Shown here in pieces: positions 41,303 to 50,499 of a stretch of 64,000 nucleotides of DNA. Under the pieces are notes generated by a model. It saw only the letters and a program-made list of their open reading frames with translations. It had not been told where the DNA came from and made no database searches. The translations under genes and the position numbers were made by a program. The DNA comes from Kiritimatiellota bacterium (GTDB lineage Bacteria; Verrucomicrobiota; Kiritimatiellia; JAAZAB01): positions 85,306-149,305 of the forward strand of contig JAPLSY010000030.1 of the NCBI GenBank assembly GCA_026398415.1, written 5' to 3'. The number at the start of each line of letters is the position of its first letter. The first letter of the stretch is position 1.

Positions 41303-41677
41303 TCACGGCGCAAGGCGCTGGAGCAGAATGTCGAAGCGCTGGTCCTTCTTGAGCGAGTTCAGGTCCCGGTCCTCACGAATCCAGCGCGCGTCCCGATAGC
41401 CCAGAACAATGGCTCGTTCCAGGGACGCTAACGCCTCGTCGGTCCGGTCAAGCAAGGCGTAACTGCAGGCCAGGTTATACCAAACCAGCGGCTCGCGGGG
41501 ACACAGCCGGGTCAATTCCAGGTCTGTTTTCAACCCATCCTCGTAACAGCCGGTTCGCGTGTACAGATCGCCCAACGTCTTGAGCACATCCACATCCTGC
41601 GGACAGCGGCGCGCGAGCGATTCCAGGAATGCCATTTCCTTGCGTAGTGCGGTGTTGATCTTGCGTTTTGTTTTCAT
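41303..41677 (-). CDS. Small TPR-repeat protein
   Basis: 124 residues with about three tetratricopeptide helices pairs (DVLKTLGDLYTRTGCYEDGL, PLVWYNLACSYALLDRTDEAL, ASLERAIVLGYRDARWI). The basic N-terminus KTKRKINTALRKE suggests a cytoplasmic protein rather than a signal. The ATG at 41677 overlaps the stop of the upstream amidohydrolase gene by 4 bp (ATGA), coupling the two. Function is protein-protein interaction by family; partner unknown. Confidence 0.85.
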   Translation of the reverse strand: MKTKRKINTALRKEMAFLESLARRCPQDVDVLKTLGDLYTRTGCYEDGLKTDLELTRLCPREPLVWYNLACSYALLDRTDEALASLERAIVLGYRDARWIREDRDLNSLKKDQRFDILLQRLAP

Positions 41678-42552
41678 GGCACACATATTCCGGGCAACGG
41701 CACGAGTTTAAGGGCATTGCCTGAATAAATCTTGGCCAGCACGGCCGCCGGCAAACCCAACCCGTTCAGAAATTCCTGGTGCTGGTTGTCAAAATAATCG
41801 CGGGCATACAGGAGCCGGTCCTGGAACTCCAGGATAAAATCCCTGGCAAAATCCGGATCGCGTATCAGGGCATTGGCCCCGGAGCCGGCCGACCAGTCGC
41901 AATACAGATTTTCGTACTGCCGGAGCATGGCGATCAGCTTGCCGCCCGGCGTCACTTTGCCCTTGGGATAGGCCTCCTTGTCGTGCTTGCCATCGCCGGA
42001 AATGTGCGCCCAGAAACCCGGCGCGTGGCCCAGGAAAATCGTCTCCGGGCAGGCGCGCACGGCCCGCTCCAAAGCCTCGATCCCGCCGCCGTACCAGTAA
42101 TTCGGCCGCGGGTACTTGTCGCCCGTGTCAAACTCGTAGTCAATATGCACGGTAACCGGCAGGCGCTTTTCCCCGCAAAACCGGTACAGCCGCAGGGCAT
42201 CGGGGTTATCGTACATCATGCGCAGTTTGAGCTCGCCGCATACACGCACGCCGTAGATGTCGATCATGGATCTGAGATGGTCAATGGCCTCCGGTCGGCG
42301 CGGATCGGGCGCATAGCCAAGCACGAATTTAGCCGGCGCGCGTTCGGCATAGGAAATACAACGGGCAAACGGGATCGGACCGTTCGGGCCGACATCCGGC
42401 ATTGCGACAATGTTGTCGGGCGCATACTCGTCGAACGGGCATTCCCAAGATAGGAGCCAGGTGACATCAATATGATATTTGGCCATATTGGCCAGAAATT
42501 TTTCCAGGTTGTGCCCGTGCCAGTCGGGATGGTTGTGCGCGTCAATAATCAT
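41674..42552 (-). CDS. Amidohydrolase-2 family metal-dependent hydrolase, second copy
   Basis: 292 residues. HxH metal pair in MIIDAHNHPD at the N-terminus, IFLGHAPGFW for a further metal histidine, and LYARDYFD where the catalytic Asp normally sits in GTD. It ends in KIYSGNALKLV, the family's terminal helix. The start at 42552 is chosen because the 23-codon upstream extension is made of heptanucleotide repeat. It lies downstream of the DegT gene and overlaps the TPR gene by 4 bp. Substrate unknown. Confidence 0.8.
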   Translation of the reverse strand: MIIDAHNHPDWHGHNLEKFLANMAKYHIDVTWLLSWECPFDEYAPDNIVAMPDVGPNGPIPFARCISYAERAPAKFVLGYAPDPRRPEAIDHLRSMIDIYGVRVCGELKLRMMYDNPDALRLYRFCGEKRLPVTVHIDYEFDTGDKYPRPNYWYGGGIEALERAVRACPETIFLGHAPGFWAHISGDGKHDKEAYPKGKVTPGGKLIAMLRQYENLYCDWSAGSGANALIRDPDFARDFILEFQDRLLYARDYFDNQHQEFLNGLGLPAAVLAKIYSGNALKLVPLPGICVP

Positions 42553-42570
42553 GGGGTGTCCGTTCGTATG

Positions 42571-42642
42571 TCTAATTGCTGATTTTGGATTGCTGATTGC
42601 TGATTTTCCGGCATCCGGCATCCGGCGTCCGGCCTCTGGCGT
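42571..42642 (+). repeat. Heptanucleotide repeats: GCTGATT block and CCGGCAT block
   Basis: 42571-42605 holds five 7-nt units of GCTGATT (first and third degenerate). After two bases, 42608-42642 holds five units of CCGGCAT, decaying rightwards. The two blocks fill the gap between the DegT stop (42646) and the amidohydrolase start. Confidence 0.85.
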
Positions 42643-42645
42643 CGA

Positions 42646-43923
42646 TCACCTCCGCTTCGCAAACGCCCGCGCCACTTTTTTGAAAATGGCCACGATATCA
42701 TCGGCCGACTGGTTACCCCAACTTTCCAACAGGGTCAGGTGAAAATGCGCGTCCAAGGCCGCCATGACGTTGGGACAGGGGAAGGTCCGGTCCGGATTGC
42801 CCCGGTATTGCGGCGCGGTCCACGGCAGGCCGCTCGTGCCAAATACGTGGCGCCGGCGATACCAATCCTGCATGTGGCAGGGATTGACATAGCGGGCGTT
42901 CAGCAACAGTCCTTCCGCGGCCAAGGCTTTGCAGAAGGTCGCCTTGTCGCAAGTCACGGTCTCGGGATGAAACCGCAGGCGCAAAAACCAGTAACTCGGC
43001 TCGGCCCCGGCTACGGCTGGCGGGAGCGACACGGCCTTCAGCCCGCGCAGGCCTTTGACAATCCGGCTGGCCAGCTCCCGGCGCCGCGCGACAATCATCG
43101 GCAGTTTCCGCAACTGGACGCTCCCGATCACGGCTGCCAGGTCGCTGAGATTGAAATTGAGCGACGCGATTGCATTGTCGGCGCCCTTGGGCAATCCAAA
43201 CGGCTTGCCGCGATCGGAGGCCCGGCGGGCTGCCCAATAAAGTTTTTCACGGCGCGTGAACACCACGCCGCCCTGGCCGCCGGTGCAGTGATGCTTGCCG
43301 AACATCGTGGAAAAAGCGGCAATATCGCCGAACGTGCCCACCGGCCGCCCCTTAAGCCGCGCGCCATGCGCCTGGGCGCAATCTTCCACCACGGGCAGTT
43401 TGTGCCGGCGGGCGACTTTCAGAATACCCGGCATATCGGCCGGCTCGCCGAAAATATGCGCCACGACAATCGCGCTCGTCTGCGGGGTAATGACCGCTTC
43501 GATTTCCTCCGGCCCGGGCGAGAACCGGCCCGGCGCGGCGTCGGCAATGACCGGAATGCAGTTCAGGAGCGGGATCGGCATAATGCCGCCCGGATCGGTG
43601 ATCGGGCCGACAATCACTTCTGAAAAAGGTTCCGGGTTAAGGGCCCGCAAGGCCACGTAGACGGCCGTCGTGCCGGAATTGACGGCATCCGCGAACCCGC
43701 CGCCCATGGCATCGGCAAATTCCCGGCAATACGCTTCTTCCTCCGGCCCGTTGTAGCCAAAGGCATTGCCGGAGGCAATGGCCCGGTCAAACAGGGCATC
43801 CACGGCTGATTTTTCCTCCGGGCCGATCAGGTGACGGGTCGGCCACGGGGTGTTGCGCACTTTGGGTCCTCCCTGCAGGGCCAGACGAGCGGCGGAACGG
43901 GCGCTTGAATGCGAGCGACGCAT
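42646..43923 (-). CDS. DegT/DnrJ/EryC1/StrS-family PLP aminotransferase, second copy
   Basis: 425 residues. The substrate loop DAVNSGTTAVYVAL, the PLP-binding VVEDCAQAHGARLKG and the Schiff-base lysine in FSTMFGKHHCTGGQGGV identify the family. Compared with the copy at 16095-17336 the lysine motif is different (FGKHH against HGAKN), so it is not a recent duplicate. The start at 43923 follows AAAGGAAGGG; an upstream ATG exists six codons earlier. It may aminate a keto-sugar or keto-inositol; the amidohydrolase downstream is cotranscribed. Confidence 0.88.
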   Translation of the reverse strand: MRRSHSSARSAARLALQGGPKVRNTPWPTRHLIGPEEKSAVDALFDRAIASGNAFGYNGPEEEAYCREFADAMGGGFADAVNSGTTAVYVALRALNPEPFSEVIVGPITDPGGIMPIPLLNCIPVIADAAPGRFSPGPEEIEAVITPQTSAIVVAHIFGEPADMPGILKVARRHKLPVVEDCAQAHGARLKGRPVGTFGDIAAFSTMFGKHHCTGGQGGVVFTRREKLYWAARRASDRGKPFGLPKGADNAIASLNFNLSDLAAVIGSVQLRKLPMIVARRRELASRIVKGLRGLKAVSLPPAVAGAEPSYWFLRLRFHPETVTCDKATFCKALAAEGLLLNARYVNPCHMQDWYRRRHVFGTSGLPWTAPQYRGNPDRTFPCPNVMAALDAHFHLTLLESWGNQSADDIVAIFKKVARAFAKRR

Positions 43924-44059
43924 AGGATCCCTTCCTTTCATTTATTCCAGGCAATAATTGATGATTCAAGCACATCTCCAAGACATGTCAATTGAAAAGC
44001 CGCCGTTGGATTGCATATATACAGCGGCAGGCTTACATCCAAAGTTGACAAGCGAAACA

Positions 44060-45205
44060 TCAGTACTTACCGTATTCTTTGCACGCCTTGAAATAGGCTT
44101 CGATGTTTGCGCACGGCGTCCCATCGCGAAAGCTGTCGGAACTCCCAATGATCCATCCCCCGCCCGGTTTGGCAATCTCCATGGCCTCGCGAACAGTCTT
44201 CTCAACCAGAGCCGGGGTTCCGTATTTCATTACATAGATCAAGTCAACGTAACCTTTCAATGTGGTCTTTTTTCCGATTTTTGCCTTCGCCAAGGCCAGA
44301 TTGAAGTCGCCCACCGGAGGCGGGGTACAGGTTTCCAGCACATCCACTCCGGTTCCGGCAATCATCTCCATCGTCCCATTGAGTTTGCCATCGTCATAGT
44401 AATCATAATAGGCCCCATACTGATGAGTCAGCGCCACATGCTCACGAATTAGAGGAACAAAAACCTCCTTGAAAATAGCGGGTGACCAACCGGCCGAGAG
44501 CGAAGTGAAATACCAGCTCCCAAAAATGAAATCCAGCCCATATTCCAGTCCCGCTTTGATTTCGGACAATGACCGCCGATGAAAAATCCGGATCAGTTCG
44601 TCGAAAAACTCCCGATCATCAAAGTAGTCCGTCATCAAATCCTGCATATCGCGCGCATAACCCGCATGATGATCTAAGGCGCAGCGCACGGTCAGCCCCG
44701 CAATGCCACGATTGCCGATCTCTTTTTTGAGATCGCGCAGGCGCGCATGATTGGCGTTGATTTCGGGCAAAATATACTTCAGCGGCTCCAAATCGGCACG
44801 ACACTTGACCACATGCTCGGTCCTGATCGGGTTTGGCGCCACGCCAAATTCGCGCCCGGCAGGCGGGATTTTGGTCCGATCAGACAGGGTGCCCGCCGGC
44901 GTATGGAAAACGCGCTCCACCACACCGAACTCCTGTTCCTGATACTTTTTTTGTTCCACAGTTACGCCAGGCAGAGCGTATTCATCCGGAAAGCTCTCAA
45001 GATAATTGGGCGTGTTCTCGTTACCTCCCATGTACATGAAATCCACGTCCGGGAGGATCTTGAACACTTCGTCAAGCGACACGTTGGCGCCATACTCCGC
45101 CTCCAACCAGAACCCGTACCGCGGACAAATGGGCACCCGATCAGGTTCTTCGTGCCGCATGGTCGTCAGCAGGCGTTCGCGTCCGGTCATTTTTTTTGTG
45201 GTCAT
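44060..45205 (-). CDS. Uroporphyrinogen decarboxylase (URO-D)-like protein, second copy
   Basis: 381 residues. Opening motif KMTGRERLLTTMRHEEPDRVPICPRYGFW is typical of the methyltransferase-like URO-D branch, and GGWIIGSSDSFRDGTP with NIEAYFKACKEYGKY closes it. The zinc site of MtaA/MtbA is absent; the corresponding stretch reads YYDYYDDGKLNG, so cobalamin-linked thiol methyl transfer is doubtful. The ATG at 45205 follows AAAGGAAAACC. It is divergent from an AraC regulator 99 bp away, which probably controls it. Confidence 0.8.
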   Translation of the reverse strand: MTTKKMTGRERLLTTMRHEEPDRVPICPRYGFWLEAEYGANVSLDEVFKILPDVDFMYMGGNENTPNYLESFPDEYALPGVTVEQKKYQEQEFGVVERVFHTPAGTLSDRTKIPPAGREFGVAPNPIRTEHVVKCRADLEPLKYILPEINANHARLRDLKKEIGNRGIAGLTVRCALDHHAGYARDMQDLMTDYFDDREFFDELIRIFHRRSLSEIKAGLEYGLDFIFGSWYFTSLSAGWSPAIFKEVFVPLIREHVALTHQYGAYYDYYDDGKLNGTMEMIAGTGVDVLETCTPPPVGDFNLALAKAKIGKKTTLKGYVDLIYVMKYGTPALVEKTVREAMEIAKPGGGWIIGSSDSFRDGTPCANIEAYFKACKEYGKY

Positions 45206-45249
45206 GGTTTTCCTTTCTATACTGAAGAAATTTGAACACATCGTAATGC

Positions 45250-45277
45250 TTGGGCCAAGTGTTTTTGCTTGTATAAT
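45250..45277 (+). promoter_or_regulatory. Promoter of the AraC-family gene
   Basis: TTGGGC (45250-45255), 16-bp spacer, TATAAT (45272-45277), 27 nt ahead of the AraC ATG at 45305. It lies in the 99-bp divergent gap shared with the URO-D-like gene. Confidence 0.5.
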
Positions 45278-45304
45278 CCCGTAAAACATTTAAACAATTC
45301 CGTC

Positions 45305-46171
45305 ATGCCCAAACGGTATAAATCTAACAACGCCAACCCTTGGAGCAAGTTGGCGATTATTCCCGGATCCGCTACGGGGCCTTTTGAAGTGAATCCCGGG
45401 CAGGATTGCGGAAACGAATATTTTCGTGATTTTGATGTCTGGATCGGCTTGGAGGGACAGGCCACAGCCCATCTGCTGGGGCACCGGATTGAACTGCACA
45501 AGGATCGGATGATTTTAGTTCCGCCGGGCGTAACCATCCGGACGTGCGGAAAAGCGCATCAGCGGTTTAAAATGATATACTCGCATTTTAATTGTCTTGT
45601 ATCCGGCCGGATAATAAGAGATGCACGCCAGGCCGTGTCCGCCGCAAATCTTACCCTGACATTGCGCGGCCTGCCGACCATCGCCTTGGTGGCTGAAATT
45701 GATTCCGAAGCCGTCAGCCAGAGACTGATCCAAGCAAGGAAATCGTTTCCCACCGATTTGGCGGAGTTGACTTTATCCCTGTTGTATCTGGATATATGGC
45801 GCCGGCTGCGCGAGACTTATTTGAGCCCGCACGACACATTATCCGCCCAGCGCCTTGAAAAGGCGGTTAATTATTTTGAGCGCCGCATGGAGCAAAAGAT
45901 AACGCTGGCTGAAACGGGGCGTTACGCATCCGTTTCCGCAGAAACGCTTGGCCGGCTTTTTCGCGCCCATTATAAAACCAGTCCGATGCGTTTTTTATTG
46001 CGCATGCGCTTGATTCGAGCACGCGATCTTTTGCATTCCGGTCGGTATCAAATCGGCGAAGCCGGATATGCGGCTGGTTTCAAATCCCCGCAATATTTCA
46101 GCCGCGTTTTTAAGCGCGCATACGGCATTGCTCCGATTGATTTTGTCAGGAAAATTTGCCGCACCCCGTAA
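45305..46171 (+). CDS. AraC-family transcription regulator
   Basis: 288 residues. The N-terminal half is a cupin-like sensing domain (GLEGQATAHLLGHRIELHKDRMILVPPGVTI). The C-terminal 100 residues contain the two helix-turn-helices (LAETGRYASVSAETLGRLFRAHYKTSP and IGEAGYAAGFKSPQYFSRVFKRAYG). Start chosen at 45305 since the TATAAT box would lie inside any longer frame. It sits between a divergent URO-D-like gene and a sugar-phosphate isomerase-like gene, its likely targets. Confidence 0.9.
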   Translation: MPKRYKSNNANPWSKLAIIPGSATGPFEVNPGQDCGNEYFRDFDVWIGLEGQATAHLLGHRIELHKDRMILVPPGVTIRTCGKAHQRFKMIYSHFNCLVSGRIIRDARQAVSAANLTLTLRGLPTIALVAEIDSEAVSQRLIQARKSFPTDLAELTLSLLYLDIWRRLRETYLSPHDTLSAQRLEKAVNYFERRMEQKITLAETGRYASVSAETLGRLFRAHYKTSPMRFLLRMRLIRARDLLHSGRYQIGEAGYAAGFKSPQYFSRVFKRAYGIAPIDFVRKICRTP

Positions 46172-46336
46172 TCGGGCCTAAATGAAACAATTTTTTCGTG
46201 GGGAGATTCAGAGGAGATTCCCGTGACGACCGCCGGCGAATCACGCTAAAAGAAGGCTGGATTAGCGAAATAATGTGTGCTATTTAACTTGCTTAGCCGT
46301 CCAACTTGGAACGATCAACCCATAAAAGGAATTGCC

Positions 46337-47128
46337 ATGCCTAAAATCACCAATCCGCGCGTGTCCGCCCAGCTCTATACCTTGCACGAACACCTGAAAA
46401 CGCCGGCGGATATCGCCGCCACGCTGAAGCGTCTGCACGAAATCGGCTATCGCTATGTGCAAATTTCAGCGGTTGGTCCCATTGACCCGCAGGAACTGAA
46501 GCGCATTATGGATGCGGCCGGCATCACGCCCATCGGTTACCACCTGGCAATGAAAGATCTGCGTGAGGATTTTAACAAAACGGTGGCCAAACTCCACACC
46601 TGGGGAGTCGAATACGCTGCCGTGGCCAGCCTGCCGCCGGAAGACTGCGTCAATGAGGCCGGCTACGTGGCCAGCGCGAAGGAAATGAACGCGTTCGGTA
46701 AACGCCTGGTCACGGAGGGTATCCGCCTCCAGTACCACAACCATAACTTTGAATTGATGAAGTTCGGCGGACGGACCGGCCTTGAAATAATTTACGCCGA
46801 ATCGGATCCCCGCTACCTGCAGGCCGAGATTGACACGGCCTGGATAGCGCGCGGCGCCATGAATCCGGTTGACTGGATTATGCGCGTGAAAGGCCGCATG
46901 GATCAGGTCCATTTCAAGGATACGGTCGTGGGTTCTGACCGCAATTTCGTCTTTGCGGAGATTGGCGAAGGCAACCTTAACTGGCCGGCCATTATTAAGG
47001 CTTGCGTCGGCACCGGCGTCCGGGATTATCACATCGAACAGGATGCGTGCCCCGCCACCAATGATCCCTTTAAGAGCCTGGCCATCAGCTTGGCCAACTT
47101 AATCAAGCTGGGGCTCATCAAAGCTTGA
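46337..47128 (+). CDS. Sugar phosphate isomerase/epimerase-like TIM barrel, second copy
   Basis: 263 residues of the xylose-isomerase-like family: VSAQLYTLHEHLKTPADIAATLKRLHEIGYRYVQIS at the N-terminus, LQYHNHNFELMKFG, QAEIDTAWIARGA and MDQVHFKDTVV with metal-binding residues, and YHIEQDACP near the end. The start at 46337 follows AAAAGGAA. Similar in plan to the gene at 31921-32667. Downstream of the AraC gene with a 165-bp gap that contains nothing I could identify. Confidence 0.87.
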   Translation: MPKITNPRVSAQLYTLHEHLKTPADIAATLKRLHEIGYRYVQISAVGPIDPQELKRIMDAAGITPIGYHLAMKDLREDFNKTVAKLHTWGVEYAAVASLPPEDCVNEAGYVASAKEMNAFGKRLVTEGIRLQYHNHNFELMKFGGRTGLEIIYAESDPRYLQAEIDTAWIARGAMNPVDWIMRVKGRMDQVHFKDTVVGSDRNFVFAEIGEGNLNWPAIIKACVGTGVRDYHIEQDACPATNDPFKSLAISLANLIKLGLIKA

Positions 47129-47157
47129 ATGTGGGCCCGGCTCGACCGGAATGCGCA

Positions 47158-48432
47158 TTATTCCGCGCTTATTTTATAAACCACCGGTTTGTTCTTGGTG
47201 TAAGCCAGATTGTGTCTAGACATCGGGATAACAATATTATGCGTTTCACGGTCTTCAAAAACACGTATATGCGAAAGGTTTAAACCCTCCGTGTCATCAG
47301 GACCAATTGTATCCAGCATGACAAGCGAGCTTTTTACAAGCGCAAAGGTTGCGGGATTTACCTCGCCAATATATAAAGGATAACGCGGAGCATTGCCCTG
47401 GCAGTTTTTATCGCTTATATTTCCGATCCAGTAGAATCTTCCGTTAGAATGTTTAAATAAATAAGACATCGCCGAAGGCGAGAAGAAATTTTCGCCGGTA
47501 TCGTATTTCCACGGCTCCGGTTTGGACCATGTAAATCCGCCATCTTCCGATATGGATTGCCATTTGTAAGATGGAATCTTGCATTCCGGGTCTTTTTCCC
47601 CGCCATTGCTTCCGCGCATTATACATAATATTCTTCCATCCGGCATTTCCATCAGGGTGGGCTCATCCATGCCGCGCGTAGCTTTTGTCGGGTCGGCTTC
47701 GATATGGTAAACATAAAACCATTCGATGTCCTGATCCTTGCGCCATTTTCCGATTATAATCATCGCGTCGCCGTAGGTAAATCCGCCGCCCGGACTGATC
47801 ATTTTTCCTTCCGGTCCAAGCAGGAATGCAATGGCGGGAACCAGTATGTAACCTTTTTTTGTCCGGATTGGGCGGGAACCCGCATCACCCAGCAAATAAG
47901 CGTTCTTGCCTCTGTAAACTTTCGGGAAAGGATGTTTCTCGTCAAAATCGCCCTGCATGATCACGGGCTTATCCAGAGGATATGTTTTACCTTTATCGGT
48001 TGAAACCCTGTATCTCAAATATGTATTGGCAAGATATTCAACCGGTTCGTCAATCTTCGGATTGGTTTCCACATCCAAAGACCAGATCAATTGAAGAAAC
48101 CAACCATTAGAGGGGTCAACAAAATCCTCATAAGGACCTCGGCGGTAATCTTTGGGCAAACCTTTCATCGGGTCGGGCCCGGGGGTAAATGGTTGCCAGG
48201 TCTTCCCATTGTCATAGGATTTTCCCCTGGGCCCGTTCATTTCCAATCCCTCGCTTGCGCAGTAAAATGCGCCATGGAAAGGAGAAGGGCTTTCCATTAT
48301 TTCCTTGCTGCTAAGTTTCAACTTCCCAGCCTCCCATTTTTTTGTAGTTTTAAGCGCCGGAATGCAACCACAATAACACATCGCTGATAACGCAATTATG
48401 CTTATGATAACCAGCTTGTCTAATTGTTGCAT
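47158..48432 (-). CDS. Sialidase-like (BNR/Asp-box) exported protein
   Basis: 424 residues with a six-blade propeller sequence plan. Three Asp-boxes (S-x-D-x-G-x-T-W/Y) are visible: SYDNGKTW, STDKGKTY and SEDGGFTW. The N-terminus is a signal (MQQLDKLVIISIIALSAMC) with Cys residues at a possible lipobox (CYCGC). The arginine triad of true sialidases was not confirmed; RPIRTKKGYILVP and MRGSNGG are candidates. The start at 48432 has an AGGAGG. Could be exo-sialidase or a sulfatase/glycosidase-associated propeller. Confidence 0.75.
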   Translation of the reverse strand: MQQLDKLVIISIIALSAMCYCGCIPALKTTKKWEAGKLKLSSKEIMESPSPFHGAFYCASEGLEMNGPRGKSYDNGKTWQPFTPGPDPMKGLPKDYRRGPYEDFVDPSNGWFLQLIWSLDVETNPKIDEPVEYLANTYLRYRVSTDKGKTYPLDKPVIMQGDFDEKHPFPKVYRGKNAYLLGDAGSRPIRTKKGYILVPAIAFLLGPEGKMISPGGGFTYGDAMIIIGKWRKDQDIEWFYVYHIEADPTKATRGMDEPTLMEMPDGRILCIMRGSNGGEKDPECKIPSYKWQSISEDGGFTWSKPEPWKYDTGENFFSPSAMSYLFKHSNGRFYWIGNISDKNCQGNAPRYPLYIGEVNPATFALVKSSLVMLDTIGPDDTEGLNLSHIRVFEDRETHNIVIPMSRHNLAYTKNKPVVYKISAE

Positions 48433-48475
48433 CTCAAAAACCTCCTGAATCCGTGACCGGATAAACCATTGCAAA

Positions 48476-49969
48476 TCAGTGCACAACGAACAGCGTTCCG
48501 GACGGCAGATATTCATAGGCGCCGATATCAACCTGCCCGCTAAATTGATCTATGCGGCGGTATCCGTCCAAGTCCTGCGCGCCAATCATCCAAGGCTCAT
48601 TGGTCCCGGCATTGATGCAGGGCGAACCAGATTGCAGGCGGTAATTACCGGTTACGGCTTGTACAAACCGCGGATCGTTGGTGATGGTATTGACCTCGGT
48701 GGCAACACCGTTCGTACTAACAATATTCGGCGAGGTGCAGCAGTTAGTAAATGTGACCACGGCATAGGTTGCATTCGAGCGATCAATATAATAATTAGAT
48801 TTAACTCCGCTGTTTGCGCTTGCGCTGTTGCCCCATATTATGGTGTTTTCGACTTTCGGAAAACCATCATAATTAGAGAAATCGATTCCGCCGCCATCCT
48901 GCTTGCAGTAGTTACTGACGACCGTACAGTTTTGAATTGAAGGATTAGCACCCGAAGCCGAGATGCCACCACCCCACGCATTTCCTGTCCCATTCGCAAT
49001 ATTATTAGCAATCAAGCAATTTCTGAGCATGGTGGAAGTATTCATACGAACGCCACCCCCTTGATGCGCGGCGGCCGTATTGCCCATGATAAAGGAATTA
49101 TGGCATTGCGCGGAATAACCCAAAAACATTCCGCCAGCGTATTGTAGAGAGTAATTGGATACTACCCAGCAATTGCTGATAATCGTACCAGCGGCCGACG
49201 AATTGGCGTAGATGCCCCCGCCGGCATTTTGCGCGCCACTGGCAGAATTGCCTGAGATTGTACAATTTGCAATCCGCCAAGGGCCCTTGCTGTAGATGAG
49301 AATTCCGCCACCATTTTTATATGCCGAATTACCGCTAATTGTGCAATTCCACACACCCCCGCTCCCAATGTCGGGATATTGGGCACTATTCACCCCCATA
49401 CATATTCCGCCCCCACCAGCACGACTATAATCAGAATGCGGGTTTAACGCATAGTTGCGCATGATAATGCAGTTTGTCACGATTCCATACTGTAGACAGA
49501 TGGACCCGCCGCTGGCCGCGTTGGTTGTGTATGACCTGTCCGACCCATTCGTGAGCGTAAAACCAGCCAGCGTAGCCCAGTAATTGCTAAGCGTAAAATG
49601 CCGGTTAGTCGTCGCCGCTCCTGGAATGTTGGCGTCTATGATCGTGTTGCTCGGGTCCTGGATCCCGCCCGGCCCCCAACTTCGCAGCGTGAAGGCGTAT
49701 GCGACGACTATTTGATTCGTGAGGTAATACTTGGCATTGTTGGTCACATACACCGTGTCGCCGTCGCGGGCAACGGCAACGACTTCGAACAGATTGGTGT
49801 GGGCCAATCCCCAATTGGTCCACAGCGAGGCTGGCGGTGACGGCTGCTGGCTTGACGTCACCACGTAATAATTAGTCGGCGCCGATGGACAGGGCACGGC
49901 CAAGGCCATCGCCAGCCCCAACCCGATCAATATCCGTTGCCAGTATTGAGTTTGCATTGCGTGTTTCAT
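48476..49969 (-). CDS. Secreted right-handed parallel beta-helix repeat protein, paralogue
   Basis: 497 residues, same design as the protein at 11505-12902: signal peptide QTQYWQRILIGLGLAMALAV with cleavage near PSA, beta-helix rungs with NCTISGN, NCWVVSN, NSFIMGN and NCLIANN, and an end DIGAYEYLPSG. Signal peptide and several rungs are shared almost verbatim at DNA level, which points to a recent duplication or gene conversion between copies 36 kb apart. The rest differs mainly in repeat number and loop length. No catalytic site is recognised. Confidence 0.8.
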   Translation of the reverse strand: MKHAMQTQYWQRILIGLGLAMALAVPCPSAPTNYYVVTSSQQPSPPASLWTNWGLAHTNLFEVVAVARDGDTVYVTNNAKYYLTNQIVVAYAFTLRSWGPGGIQDPSNTIIDANIPGAATTNRHFTLSNYWATLAGFTLTNGSDRSYTTNAASGGSICLQYGIVTNCIIMRNYALNPHSDYSRAGGGGICMGVNSAQYPDIGSGGVWNCTISGNSAYKNGGGILIYSKGPWRIANCTISGNSASGAQNAGGGIYANSSAAGTIISNCWVVSNYSLQYAGGMFLGYSAQCHNSFIMGNTAAAHQGGGVRMNTSTMLRNCLIANNIANGTGNAWGGGISASGANPSIQNCTVVSNYCKQDGGGIDFSNYDGFPKVENTIIWGNSASANSGVKSNYYIDRSNATYAVVTFTNCCTSPNIVSTNGVATEVNTITNDPRFVQAVTGNYRLQSGSPCINAGTNEPWMIGAQDLDGYRRIDQFSGQVDIGAYEYLPSGTLFVVH

Positions 49970-50042
49970 TGTATATTACCTGGTTTATTTTGCACGAATA
50001 TTCTTGAATTTTTGTAATTTCCAACAATCGCTAATAAAACGC

Positions 50043-50070
50043 TTGCATATTGAACAGCATTGGCTATAAT
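50043..50070 (+). promoter_or_regulatory. Promoter upstream of the glycogen cluster
   Basis: TTGCAT (50043-50048), 16-bp spacer, TATAAT (50065-50070), about 70 nt before the CBM48 gene, whose ribosome site AAAGGAGG lies just upstream of its ATG. Confidence 0.55.
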
Positions 50071-50138
50071 AAACGCGATAATAGAAAGATCAGTTCTGTT
50101 GTAAATACCGGGTTTGTCGATCAAAAAGGAGGATATCC

Positions 50139-50429
50139 ATGAGAAAAGCCATGAAAACGGCCCTTGCTGCCAAACGCGTGACATTCCAGGTCACGGCCAA
50201 TCCGAAGAGCACGGTGTCGCTCGCAGGCACGTTTAACCAGTGGAATGTCAAGCGGCATCCGATGAAAGACATCAGTGGCACCGGTACCTACACGATCACC
50301 CTGATGCTCCCCAAGGGGGAACATGAGTATAAGTTCGTAATCAATGGCAACTGGGTCGTGGATCCTGAATGCCGCAACTGGGTCCGCAACACCTGCGGGA
50401 CGCTTAACAGCGTTCTCAAGGTGGAATAG
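50139..50429 (+). CDS. Stand-alone glycogen-binding (CBM48/AMPK-type) protein
   Basis: 96 residues consisting of one CBM48-type module and little else: VTFQVTANPKSTVSLAGTFNQWN, then the second glycogen-contact region GTYTITLMLPKGEHEYKFVINGNWVVDPE. The aromatic residues that grip maltooligosaccharides in AMPK beta (Trp in FNQW, Trp in NGNWV) are present. AAGGAGG precedes the ATG. It stands upstream of glgP, glgA and glgB and probably tethers a partner to glycogen or targets the enzymes; it has no catalytic domain. Confidence 0.88.
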   Translation: MRKAMKTALAAKRVTFQVTANPKSTVSLAGTFNQWNVKRHPMKDISGTGTYTITLMLPKGEHEYKFVINGNWVVDPECRNWVRNTCGTLNSVLKVE

Positions 50430-50499
50430 CCGAATGGCGTGACTTCTCGGCGGCTCACTAGGGACGGTTCGCCCCACCTATTGCAATTTCTTCGGGAAT

